Assembly (NCBI GenBank): GCA_002411545.1
Contig: DHTG01000035.1
Location: 1 to 8,861, forward strand
Direction of reading: 5' to 3'
Length of the DNA: 8,861 nt
From: Bacteroidales bacterium UBA5266
GTDB taxonomy: Bacteria; Bacteroidota; Bacteroidia; Bacteroidales; WCHB1-69
Position 1 is the first letter of the stretch, and every line of letters begins with the position of its first letter. Below the pieces are notes generated by a model. It did not search any database. It had not been told where the DNA came from and saw only the letters and a list, made by a program, of their open reading frames with translations. This document shows, one piece after another, positions 1-6,127 of this stretch. A program made the translations under genes and the position numbers.

Positions 1-1
1 T

Positions 2-144
2 CGCTTTATTCGGAATTTTATTTAAAATAATAATTTCATGGAAAAGTTAATTCTCCACATAAACAGCATTCCGCAGGAATGAATCACTCGATAGAAAATG
101 CGATAATCCAACAGTTTCTTTGCATTCCGTTAGGAATGCTACTT
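2..144 (+). repeat. Dispersed intergenic repeat, copy A (two hairpin palindromes)
   Basis: This stretch aligns by eye with 1913-2038 (copy B), and its middle also with 7555-7612 (copy C). It starts with a segment containing GGAATTTTATTTAAA, then has a palindrome CATTCC-GCA-GGAATG (67-81), a linker containing CTCGATAGAAAATGCGATAA, and a second palindrome GCATTCC-GTTA-GGAATGC (122-139). The arms are conserved between copies while the loops differ, which suggests selection for pairing. It encodes no protein. It resembles REP-like or BIME-like intergenic elements; its role is unknown. Confidence 0.75.
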
Positions 145-263
145 CTCACAAATTAAAATCTCTGCGGTTCTCTGCGTAAAATCTTTGCGGTTAAATCTTC
201 ACATCTCCACTTCTTCACATTAATACTTTTTTTACATTTTCCCCTTTCATTAATTTTATTCAG

Positions 264-271
264 TATTTTTG
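264..271 (+). promoter_or_regulatory. Bacteroidetes-type -7 promoter element (TATTTTTG) for the lipoprotein operon
   Basis: TATTTTTG matches the Bacteroidetes TAnnTTTG -7 box. It lies about 60 bases before the first start codon, leaving a leader of ordinary length. No convincing -33 TTTG partner is seen at the expected spacing. Confidence 0.6.
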
Positions 272-330
272 CAAAATAAAATTTTCACTTAAAAATAGAA
301 TTCAGCAATTAAATAACTAAAAAAATTAAA

Positions 331-726
331 ATGAAAACAACTTTATTAAAAGGAAGGCATTTAAATTCCATCGTCCTTAGAAACATTCACGCGATATACA
401 TAACACTTCTTATAATAACAATCAATAGCAGTTGCACAAAACTTGATATTGAAGAAGGTACACCACCCTGCATTATAGAAAAAATAAAAGAATTTAATAA
501 AACATCCCTATGTGAGGATGCAAAAGTCGAAAAATATTCTTTTCAAGAGAAAATAGTATATGTTTTCGATCAAGGAAATTGTGGTGCTGATATGAGTGCT
601 GATGTTATAGATTCAGAATGTAATTACCTTGGTTATTTAGGCGGTTTAGATGGAAATGGCGAAATTAATGGAGAAAACTTTACGAATGCCGTTTTCATTA
701 AAACTATTTGGAAAAAACAACAATGA
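331..726 (+). CDS. Small cysteine-rich lipoprotein, DUF6970-like
   Basis: This is a 131-residue predicted lipoprotein of unknown function. The N-terminus has a long basic n-region (K and R residues 2-20), a hydrophobic stretch at about 21-33 and a lipobox INSSC with the modified Cys at 35. The mature part carries four more cysteines (47, 61, 84, 97), which could form disulfides in the periplasm. The C-terminal half has a compact motif region: YVFDQGNCGADM at 77-88, VIDSECNYLGYLGG at 92-105 and a final KTIWKK. This pattern reads to me as the DUF6970 family of Bacteroidetes lipoproteins; I am recalling that, not searching. Acidic residues soon after Cys35 (DIEE) are loosely like a lipoprotein surface-export signal. 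The gene is the first of an operon: its stop codon overlaps the start of the next gene as ATGA, implying translational coupling. Both of its arginine codons are AGA/AGG, unlike the next gene. Confidence 0.8.
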   Translation: MKTTLLKGRHLNSIVLRNIHAIYITLLIITINSSCTKLDIEEGTPPCIIEKIKEFNKTSLCEDAKVEKYSFQEKIVYVFDQGNCGADMSADVIDSECNYLGYLGGLDGNGEINGENFTNAVFIKTIWKKQQ

Positions 727-1619
727 AAGTAATATTAAATATAGGATTTGTTTTGATATTAGCGTTTTGCTTACAAGCCTGTGGACAAGAAGTGAAACAA
801 TCCGAAAAAGAAAATCAGTCTGACATGACTTTCGACACCTTAAAACGGCAAGAAAGTTTTGAAATAATAAATCCGAAAGGAACAACAATACAAACGCGCA
901 TATTGCCTCCCCTGGGATTTCAACGGACAAAGCAGCACGACAGTTCTTTTGCGACTTATTTGCGGCAATTGCCCTTAAAACCCCATGGCTCGGAAGTAAC
1001 ATTATACAATGGAGAGGTAAAACCAAATTTTGATGTTTATGTGGCAGTGGTTGATCTGCCAATCGGGAATAAAGATTTGCATCAATGTGCCGATGCCGTT
1101 ATGCGACTCCGAGCGGAATATTTATGGAAGCGTAAACTATACGATAAAATACATTTCAATTTCACCAATGGTTTTCGTGTTGATTACACGGAATGGATGA
1201 AAGGAAAACGTATGGTAGTGAAAGGCAATACCACCTACTGGACACAATCGGCAGCACCTTCAAACACTTACAAAGATTTCTGGAAATACATGGAGTTGAT
1301 TTTTAATTATGCCGGAACGCTTTCACTTTCAAAAGAACTTAAATCGGTTGAAATAAGTGAGATGGAAATCGGCGATGTTTTCATTCAAAGTGGTTTGACC
1401 GGACATTCGATTATCGTTGTTGATATGGTAGAAGATACCGTCACAGGGGAAAAACTATTTCTTTTAGCACAAAGCTATATGCCTGCACAAGAAACTCAGG
1501 TATTACAAAATCCATATGATAGCAAAATCAGCCCTTGGTATTCCATGAATTTTGGAGAAAGATTAAGCACCCCCGAATGGTCGTTCGAGGCGACCGACTT
1601 AAAAAGATTTGAGGAATAA
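723..1619 (+). CDS. DUF4846 family lipoprotein, possible papain/NlpC-like fold
   Basis: This 298-residue lipoprotein starts at the ATG at 723, which overlaps the previous stop (ATGA). An in-frame TTG at 708 would add only MEKTT before the signal peptide and is less likely. The signal peptide ends in lipobox LQAC (Cys20). The body matches my memory of DUF4846, a Bacteroidetes family of unknown function. Landmarks are TRILPPLGFQR at 58-68, a helix-like QCADAVMRLRAEYLW at 121-135, GDVFIQSGLTGHSIIVVD at 217-234 and LLAQSYMPAQE at 248-257. A Cys at the start of a helix (Cys122), followed by a GDVF...GHSIIVVD strand pair with His228, is the layout of NlpC/P60 and related papain-fold enzymes. I infer a possible cell-wall or peptide hydrolase, or an inactive relative, in the periplasm or on the outer membrane. 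The length and ending look complete (LKRFEE). Arginine codons are mostly CGN, unlike the gene before it. Confidence 0.85.
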   Translation: MKVILNIGFVLILAFCLQACGQEVKQSEKENQSDMTFDTLKRQESFEIINPKGTTIQTRILPPLGFQRTKQHDSSFATYLRQLPLKPHGSEVTLYNGEVKPNFDVYVAVVDLPIGNKDLHQCADAVMRLRAEYLWKRKLYDKIHFNFTNGFRVDYTEWMKGKRMVVKGNTTYWTQSAAPSNTYKDFWKYMELIFNYAGTLSLSKELKSVEISEMEIGDVFIQSGLTGHSIIVVDMVEDTVTGEKLFLLAQSYMPAQETQVLQNPYDSKISPWYSMNFGERLSTPEWSFEATDLKRFEE

Positions 1620-1662
1620 TTCATAAGCATGTTAGTTTTTGTCCCGAAAATCAAGTAAGTAA

Positions 1663-1691
1663 GCAAGTGATTTGGATTCACCCGCTTTTTT
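1663..1691 (+). terminator. Probable Rho-independent terminator after the lipoprotein operon
   Basis: The stem pairs GC (1663-1664) with GC (1684-1685) and GTGA (1667-1670) with TCAC (1678-1681), with an AA/CC internal mismatch between them. Six T residues follow at 1686-1691. It lies about 45 bases after the stop codon. The internal mismatch makes it a modest-strength candidate. Confidence 0.4.
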
Positions 1692-1817
1692 AATCCAACT
1701 ATTTAGAGGGATACTTGGGTTATAAGAAAAATAAACGACAGTATTGTTGTTTACAGTAAATACTATGGATAATTGTAATTTGTTAATCCTGAAAATCCTG
1801 AAATTCTATTATAACGT

Positions 1818-1836
1818 GGCATACCTACGGCATGCC
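1818..1836. repeat. Imperfect 19-bp palindrome GGCATaCC...GGcATGCC
   Basis: The sequence GGCATACCTACGGCATGCC reads nearly the same on the other strand (GGCAT.CC...GG.ATGCC). It resembles in form the ATTCC/GGAAT palindromes nearby but has different arms, so it may be a divergent member of the same class of intergenic hairpins. Confidence 0.5.
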
Positions 1837-1859
1837 GGGTTTCATCTTTATCATTTGTT

Positions 1860-1893
1860 TTACCGAGCTAAACATTCCTGACGGAATGTTTTA
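1860..1893 (-). repeat. Inverted, divergent copy (D) of the dispersed repeat core
   Basis: Read on the minus strand, this gives ACATTCCGTCAGGAATGT followed by a CTCGGTAA word. That matches the start of copies B and C (CATTCCGTAGGAATG, then CTCGGTAGAA) in order and approximate spacing. The palindrome AACATTCC-TGAC-GGAATGTT (1871-1890) has 8-bp perfect arms, longer than in the other copies. It lies head-to-head with copy B, about 20 bases away. Confidence 0.6.
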
Positions 1894-1912
1894 ATTTTAT
1901 ATAATAGATTTT

Positions 1913-2038
1913 TTGCTTTGTTAGGAATTTTATTTAAATAATAATTTCCTGCATAAACAGCATTCCGTAGGAATGAATCGCTCGGTAGAAAATGCGATAA
2001 TCCAACAGCATATTTGCATTCCGATAGGAATGCTACTT
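1913..2038 (+). repeat. Dispersed intergenic repeat, copy B (two hairpin palindromes)
   Basis: This is the direct counterpart of copy A. It has the same leading GGAATTTTATTTAAA segment, palindrome CATTCC-GTA-GGAATG (1961-1975), a linker containing CTCGGTAGAAAATGCGATAA, TCCAACAG, and a second palindrome GCATTCC-GATA-GGAATGC (2016-2033), ending in CTACTT. Relative to copy A it has a short deletion before the first palindrome and different loop bases. Copies A and B flank the lipoprotein operon in the same orientation. Confidence 0.75.
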
Positions 2039-2108
2039 TAATTTCTAATTTGTGATAATCCCTGGAAATCTGTGGGAGAAAAGATTATTTATGTATAATA
2101 AAAAAGTT

Positions 2109-2116
2109 TATTTTTG
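2109..2116 (+). promoter_or_regulatory. Bacteroidetes-type -7 promoter element (TATTTTTG) for the GNAT gene
   Basis: TATTTTTG fits TAnnTTTG and lies about 62 bases before the start codon at 2178. It is the same octamer as at 264-271. No clear -33 element is seen. Confidence 0.6.
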
Positions 2117-2177
2117 CGCACAAACAACAGCAAAAACATAGTAGAGCAAGGAATTGTTTTAATGATTATATAATATA

Positions 2178-2651
2178 ATGAGTACTATAAGAATAGAAAA
2201 ATATTGTTATGGTCAAGAAGAAATGGTCTATAAGCTGATTAAAAAGGTGTACGATGAATATGTTTCGATTGATTACGGTGATGAAGGAAATGCATTTTTT
2301 TATGATTGGATACAGCCTTCTAAAATATATGAAAGACAACTTAAGAGGATAAATATTTGGCTTGCTTTTAAGGATTCAGACTTAGTGGGAATGATTGAGA
2401 TTAGAGATAATAAATTTATTTCATTGCTTTTTGTAGATAAATTACATCAAAGGCAAGGTATTGCCAAGAATCTTTTTAAAGAATCACTAAGAGAAATTAG
2501 GCAAAGAGAGACCAGCCTTGACAAGTTTTATGTTCATGCTTCACCATATTCTGTTCCTATTTACAGGAAGATGGGTTTTACTGAAACCGATACTATGCGT
2601 GAGGAAAACGGCATAAAATATTTGCCTATGGAAATGACAATTGAGAAATAA
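2178..2651 (+). CDS. GNAT family N-acetyltransferase
   Basis: This is a 157-residue cytoplasmic protein of the GNAT fold, which moves an acetyl group from acetyl-CoA to an amine. The acetyl-CoA pyrophosphate-binding motif A is visible as LLFVDKLHQRQGIAKNLF at 83-100, with the QRQGIA loop at 91-96 in place of Q/R-x-x-G-x-G/A. Motif B is ASPYSVPIYRKMGF at 121-134, where Tyr129 sits at the usual general-acid position. The first 60 residues are variable and give no clue to the substrate. The length is normal for a single-domain GNAT. The gene is monocistronic, with its own promoter, and the following AraC gene also has one. Nine of its ten arginine codons are AGA/AGG, in contrast to CGN in the genes downstream, which suggests a separate origin. 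The substrate cannot be predicted. Confidence 0.88.
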   Translation: MSTIRIEKYCYGQEEMVYKLIKKVYDEYVSIDYGDEGNAFFYDWIQPSKIYERQLKRINIWLAFKDSDLVGMIEIRDNKFISLLFVDKLHQRQGIAKNLFKESLREIRQRETSLDKFYVHASPYSVPIYRKMGFTETDTMREENGIKYLPMEMTIEK

Positions 2652-2712
2652 TTTTCGAACATATTGTATAGAAAAATTTGCTCTCTTGCATCTATCATAC
2701 ACTGTTTTTATC

Positions 2713-2720
2713 TACTTTTG
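2713..2720 (+). promoter_or_regulatory. Bacteroidetes-type -7 promoter element (TACTTTTG) for the AraC gene
   Basis: TACTTTTG fits TAnnTTTG and lies about 49 bases before the ATG at 2769, so the regulator gene can be transcribed independently of the GNAT gene upstream. Confidence 0.6.
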
Positions 2721-2768
2721 CACCACAATATTTTTCTAACATAAAATAGCACATTGTTTATTTAAGGC

Positions 2769-3599
2769 ATGCATTTTCAGATCATTCAACCGCAAGGGAT
2801 ATTGCGTCAGTTTGTGAAATACTATTGGATAATGGAATCGGATCCGGGCGACGGAGATATGAGTGAACGTGTTATTCCCACAGAAAATGTGCAGATCATG
2901 TTTCATTATAAAAATCCATTTAGCGTATGTACTTCCGATAATAGTATACATCGGCAACCGCAATCTTTTATCAGCGGTTTAAGCAATACTTATTGTGATG
3001 TGAGTACGCAGGGCGAAACCGGTGTAATTGCCGTTACTTTCCGGCCTTTGGGAGCTTGTCATTTTTTTAAATTTCCGATTAGCCAGATAGAAGAAAGGAA
3101 TATTAACCTGAGGGATATCTTTGCTGCCGAAATACAGGATGTTGAAGAACAATTGTATGGAATGTCTTCTGCCAAGGAAAGGATAGCTTGCGTGGAAGTT
3201 TTCCTGATGCGACGTTTTGCTTTGATTCCGGCTTACGATTATCGTTTATTGGAAAGCGGTATTCGTTTAATCAAAGCCGATAGTTTACATGTTAATCCCA
3301 ATCTTTTGTCGGATAAACTTTTTATGACAAACAAAACCTTGGAACGTAAGTTTGCGAAATATATAGGGAAAACACCCAAACAGTTTATTAAGTTAATACG
3401 CTTTCAACATATTCTATCGGAATTACAACATACATCATATAACAATTTAAGTGTTTTTGCTTATGAAAACGGATACTACGATCAGGCGCATTTTATCCGC
3501 GATTTTAAGACCTATGCCGGATTGACACCCAAAGCGTTTTACCGGAAATACTGTGTTTTAACTACTGACGATCACTGCCACTACAATGAAGTGGAATAA
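2769..3599 (+). CDS. AraC family transcriptional regulator with DUF6597-like sensor half
   Basis: This is a 276-residue cytoplasmic DNA-binding protein. The N-terminal half (about 1-130) has the pattern of the DUF6597 ligand-binding or dimerisation domain common in Bacteroidetes AraC proteins: FVKYYWIME at 15-23, RVIPTENVQIMFHY at 34-47 and VTFRPLGACHFF at 89-100. The C-terminal half is the tandem AraC helix-turn-helix. The first unit lies around 179-212 (LLSDKLFMTNKTLERKFAKY...TPKQFIKLIRF) and the second around 227-260 (LSVFAYENGYYDQAHFIRDF...GLTPKAFYRK), which includes the canonical GYYDQAHFIRDFK recognition region. After the domain comes a short tail with Cys and His residues (262-276). 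The gene sits 126 bases before the UvrA-like gene on the same strand. The natural inference is that it responds to a small molecule and may control that neighbour and itself, but no operator repeat is evident. It could instead act elsewhere in the genome. Confidence 0.9.
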   Translation: MHFQIIQPQGILRQFVKYYWIMESDPGDGDMSERVIPTENVQIMFHYKNPFSVCTSDNSIHRQPQSFISGLSNTYCDVSTQGETGVIAVTFRPLGACHFFKFPISQIEERNINLRDIFAAEIQDVEEQLYGMSSAKERIACVEVFLMRRFALIPAYDYRLLESGIRLIKADSLHVNPNLLSDKLFMTNKTLERKFAKYIGKTPKQFIKLIRFQHILSELQHTSYNNLSVFAYENGYYDQAHFIRDFKTYAGLTPKAFYRKYCVLTTDDHCHYNEVE

Positions 3600-3673
3600 A
3601 AGAATATTATTTCCTCGCTTCGTCATATTCCGTTTTTGTCGTTTTTTTACAATTTTCGTTTGGATAAGCGTCG

Positions 3674-3681
3674 TACTTTTG
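3674..3681 (+). promoter_or_regulatory. Bacteroidetes-type -7 promoter element (TACTTTTG) for the UvrA-like gene
   Basis: TACTTTTG is the same octamer as in the AraC promoter (2713-2720). It lies 45 bases before the ATG at 3726. The identical -7 boxes are compatible with co-regulation but also with chance, since this is close to consensus. Confidence 0.6.
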
Positions 3682-3725
3682 CGGAAAATTAAAACTTCTC
3701 AACAATATTATTAAATATATAAATC

Positions 3726-5987
3726 ATGGTCGACAACAGAGACTTCATACACATTCAAAACGCACATACCAACAATCTTAAAAATATTGATATCAGTATT
3801 CCTAAACATAAACTCGTTGTTTTTACGGGTGTGTCGGGTTCAGGAAAATCTTCTTTGTTGTTCGATACCGTTTATACTGAGGCACAACGTCAGTTAATAG
3901 AGACTTTCAGTACTTTTGCCCGCACGCGTATGCCTAAATTGTCCCGTCCCGATGTGGATGATATTTTGAATCTATCAACGGCTATTGTCATCGATCAAAA
4001 GCGAATGGGTAACAATTTGCGAAGTACCGTCGGAACGGCTACCGAAGTAAATACCTATCTGCGTTTGCTTTATTCTCGTATAGGTCAACCTTTCATAGGT
4101 CCTTCTTTCTATTTTTCTTTCAACCATCCCGAAGGTATGTGTCAGCATTGTCACGGTTTAGGTAAACAGATAAAAATCGACTTGGACTTATTTCTTGATA
4201 AGACCAAATCCATCAAAGAAGGAGCCATACAACATCCGCATTATAAACCCGGCACCTTTATGTGGAAAGAACTGCTTACCCTGAATGTGGTTGACACGGA
4301 TAAGGTTTTAAATGAGTTTACGGAAGAGGAATTACATAAATTGCTTTATTCCGAACCTTTCAAAATAAAAGGATCTGAAACGAAATTAACCTATACTCGT
4401 ACCTTTGAAGGCATTGCCCGTAAGTTGGAAAATGCTGTCAGTGGCCGGGCGGATGATGAAACGGTACCGGAAGAGAAGAATTCATATACAAAATTTTTCA
4501 CCTATTCCCCTTGTCCGGTTTGTAAAGGCAGTCGCTTAAACGACAGGGCACGTTCGGTGAACATCAACGGGATGACATTCAATAAACTCTGTGAAATGGA
4601 ATTGGTGGATGTATTGCCCTTTCTGCAAGGAATTACCGACGATATAGCCAAACCTATACTCTCAAAAGCCATGTTTTTATTACAACAATTAATAGAAATA
4701 GGGGTAGGGTATCTGTCGCTCGACCGTCCGGTCAGCACTTTGTCGGGAGGAGAATCACAAAGGGTAAAAATGTCGAAACAAATGGATTGTAATCTCGTAG
4801 ATATCTTATATGTGCTCGATGAACCTTCCATCGGCTTGCATCCCCGCGATACGGCTAAGTTATTGAATATACTGTTTCGTTTAAAGGATAAAGGCAACAG
4901 TGTGTTTGTGGTGGAACACGATCCCGACATCATTAAAGCGGCGGAATGGATAGTAGATATTGGTCCTATGGCGGGACGAAATGGCGGAAATATTGTGTAT
5001 AACGGTGAACCCGAAGGTATCAAACAAACCGATAGCATCACCGCTAAATATCTGTTTGCTTTACCGAAACCGGTTTATCGGCGTAAAAACATACATGATT
5101 GGTTTGAAATCAAAGAAGCTAATGTGAATAATTTGAAAAACGTATCGGTAAAGATACCAAAAGGTGTACTTAGCTGTATTACAGGTGTAGCCGGAAGTGG
5201 TAAAAGCACCCTCATTCACCAATGTTTTGCCAAACAACATCCTGAAGCCATTATCATTGATCAATCCCCGATTGGCAAATCCTCTCGTGCAAATGCAGTT
5301 ACTTATATCGGTGTTTTCGACCTGATAAGAAAAGCTTTTGCCGATGCCAATCAAACTTCGGCCTCACTATTCAGTTTTAATTCCAAAGGAGCCTGTGCCA
5401 AGTGTAACGGTCAAGGAATGTTGAGTTTTGAACTTCATTTCCTCGATGCCGTTAAAACGCTTTGTGATGAATGTGAAGGGAAACGTTATCATGCGGATGT
5501 ACTTGCTTATACCTATCAAGGGAAAAATATTGCCGAAGTATTGGATATGACCGTTAATCAAGCGGTGGATTTCTTTCACACAGGGAAAATCAAAAAGCTT
5601 TTGGAAGTATTGCAGGAAGTAGGATTGGGCTATTTGAAATTAGGACAATCCCTGTCAACATTGTCCGGGGGAGAATCACAACGTTTGAAAATTGCCAATG
5701 AATTAAAAAACAGTAGTAATATCTATATCATGGACGAACCAACCACGGGTTTGCATATGTCGGATATCGATAATTTTTACTGGATTATCAAATCCTTGGT
5801 AGATAAAGATAATACGGTGATTATCATTGAACACAACCTCGATATCATCAAATATGCCGACTGGATTATCGATATGGGACCCGGTGGAGGCAAAGATGGG
5901 GGTGAGGTGATTTTTGAAGGCCGACCGGAGGACATCATCCGCTTTGAAGTATCTTATACGGGGAAGTATCTGGGAGAAGTTTTGTAA
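3726..5987 (+). CDS. UvrA-like ABC ATPase of the short (UvrA2/class II) type, lacking the UvrB-binding domain
   Basis: This 753-residue cytoplasmic protein has two ABC ATPase modules in the UvrA arrangement. Module 1 has Walker A GVSGSGKSS at 35-43, signature LSGGES at 339-344, Walker B LYVLDEPS at 361-368 and switch His in VVEHD at 395-399. Module 2 has GVAGSGKST at 487-495, LSGGES at 646-651, IYIMDEPT at 666-673 and IIEHN at 700-704. Zinc-binding pairs are visible: CxxC at 139/142 with CxxC at 263/266, and CxxC at 557/560 with CxxC at 580/583 (the UvrA zinc finger that helps bind DNA). All catalytic motifs are intact. The protein is nearly 200 residues shorter than canonical UvrA (about 940). 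After YLRLLYSRIGQPF the sequence jumps almost directly to FYFSFNHPEGMC, so the segment that holds the UvrB-binding domain is absent. Known proteins of this type (UvrA2, and DrrC in daunorubicin producers) are linked to tolerance of DNA-binding compounds. The role here is inferred: DNA-lesion or drug displacement rather than UvrABC incision. Confidence 0.93.
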   Translation: MVDNRDFIHIQNAHTNNLKNIDISIPKHKLVVFTGVSGSGKSSLLFDTVYTEAQRQLIETFSTFARTRMPKLSRPDVDDILNLSTAIVIDQKRMGNNLRSTVGTATEVNTYLRLLYSRIGQPFIGPSFYFSFNHPEGMCQHCHGLGKQIKIDLDLFLDKTKSIKEGAIQHPHYKPGTFMWKELLTLNVVDTDKVLNEFTEEELHKLLYSEPFKIKGSETKLTYTRTFEGIARKLENAVSGRADDETVPEEKNSYTKFFTYSPCPVCKGSRLNDRARSVNINGMTFNKLCEMELVDVLPFLQGITDDIAKPILSKAMFLLQQLIEIGVGYLSLDRPVSTLSGGESQRVKMSKQMDCNLVDILYVLDEPSIGLHPRDTAKLLNILFRLKDKGNSVFVVEHDPDIIKAAEWIVDIGPMAGRNGGNIVYNGEPEGIKQTDSITAKYLFALPKPVYRRKNIHDWFEIKEANVNNLKNVSVKIPKGVLSCITGVAGSGKSTLIHQCFAKQHPEAIIIDQSPIGKSSRANAVTYIGVFDLIRKAFADANQTSASLFSFNSKGACAKCNGQGMLSFELHFLDAVKTLCDECEGKRYHADVLAYTYQGKNIAEVLDMTVNQAVDFFHTGKIKKLLEVLQEVGLGYLKLGQSLSTLSGGESQRLKIANELKNSSNIYIMDEPTTGLHMSDIDNFYWIIKSLVDKDNTVIIIEHNLDIIKYADWIIDMGPGGGKDGGEVIFEGRPEDIIRFEVSYTGKYLGEVL

Positions 5988-6072
5988 AAGTAGAGAAGAC
6001 AGCTTACATTGATCGAAACTTGTATTTAATTAATCCGTTTTAGGTTATTTAAACTTTTATTAAAAATTTAAT

Positions 6073-6080
6073 TATCTTTG
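6073..6080 (+). promoter_or_regulatory. Bacteroidetes-type -7 promoter element (TATCTTTG) for the GNAT-glycosyltransferase operon
   Basis: TATCTTTG fits TAnnTTTG and lies 48 bases before the ATG at 6128, in the 140-base gap after the UvrA-like gene. It suggests that the next two genes form their own transcription unit. Confidence 0.6.
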
Positions 6081-6127
6081 TAGCCGTAAAATAATCACAC
6101 ATCAGAAATATAAATATCAGTAACATT

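Larger units (their letters stand above)
1..330. other. Gene-free leader region with repeat copy A and a promoter
   Basis: No credible coding sequence is seen here. Positions 2-144 are copy A of a dispersed intergenic repeat (listed separately). Positions 159-191 contain a loose tandem of TCTGCGG-like words (TCTGCGGT, TCTCTGCG, TCTTTGCGG). The rest is AT-rich and ends in the promoter and untranslated leader of the first lipoprotein gene. The G/C-containing words stand out from the AT-rich background and look like intergenic repeat material, not gene remnants. Confidence 0.6.
1620..2177. other. 558-base gene-free region rich in palindromes and repeat words
   Basis: No coding sequence is credible here. 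In order it holds a probable terminator (1663-1691), a 9-base-period tandem AATCCTGA at 1785-1801, a GGCAT...ATGCC palindrome (1818-1836), an inverted relative of the dispersed repeat (about 1860-1893), copy B of that repeat (1913-2038), a word resembling AATCTGTGGGAG (about 2068-2078) and the promoter of the next gene (2109-2116). The crowding of hairpin-forming words suggests a hotspot for small intergenic repeats. Confidence 0.65.

Noticed and set aside
67..139. Paired short palindromes as a possible CRISPR array
   Set aside because: There are only two short palindromes per unit, with differing loops, and the intervening linker is itself conserved between copies; a CRISPR array would have identical repeats and unique spacers.
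708..722. Alternative TTG start for the DUF4846 gene
   Set aside because: The ATG at 723 gives a normal lipoprotein signal peptide and an ATGA overlap with the previous stop; the TTG adds only five residues and is a weaker start.
646..1062. Minus-strand reading frame of 138 codons across the lipoprotein gene junction
   Set aside because: It lies opposite two well-supported genes, has no family motif or promoter, and its composition is that of a reverse-strand shadow.
1..2038. Composite transposon bounded by copies A and B
   Set aside because: No transposase is present, the copies are not insertion sequences, and no target-site duplication is visible; simple dispersed repeats explain the layout better.
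4502..5041. Minus-strand reading frame of 179 codons inside the UvrA-like gene
   Set aside because: It is entirely antisense to conserved ABC ATPase motifs and has no recognisable protein pattern.
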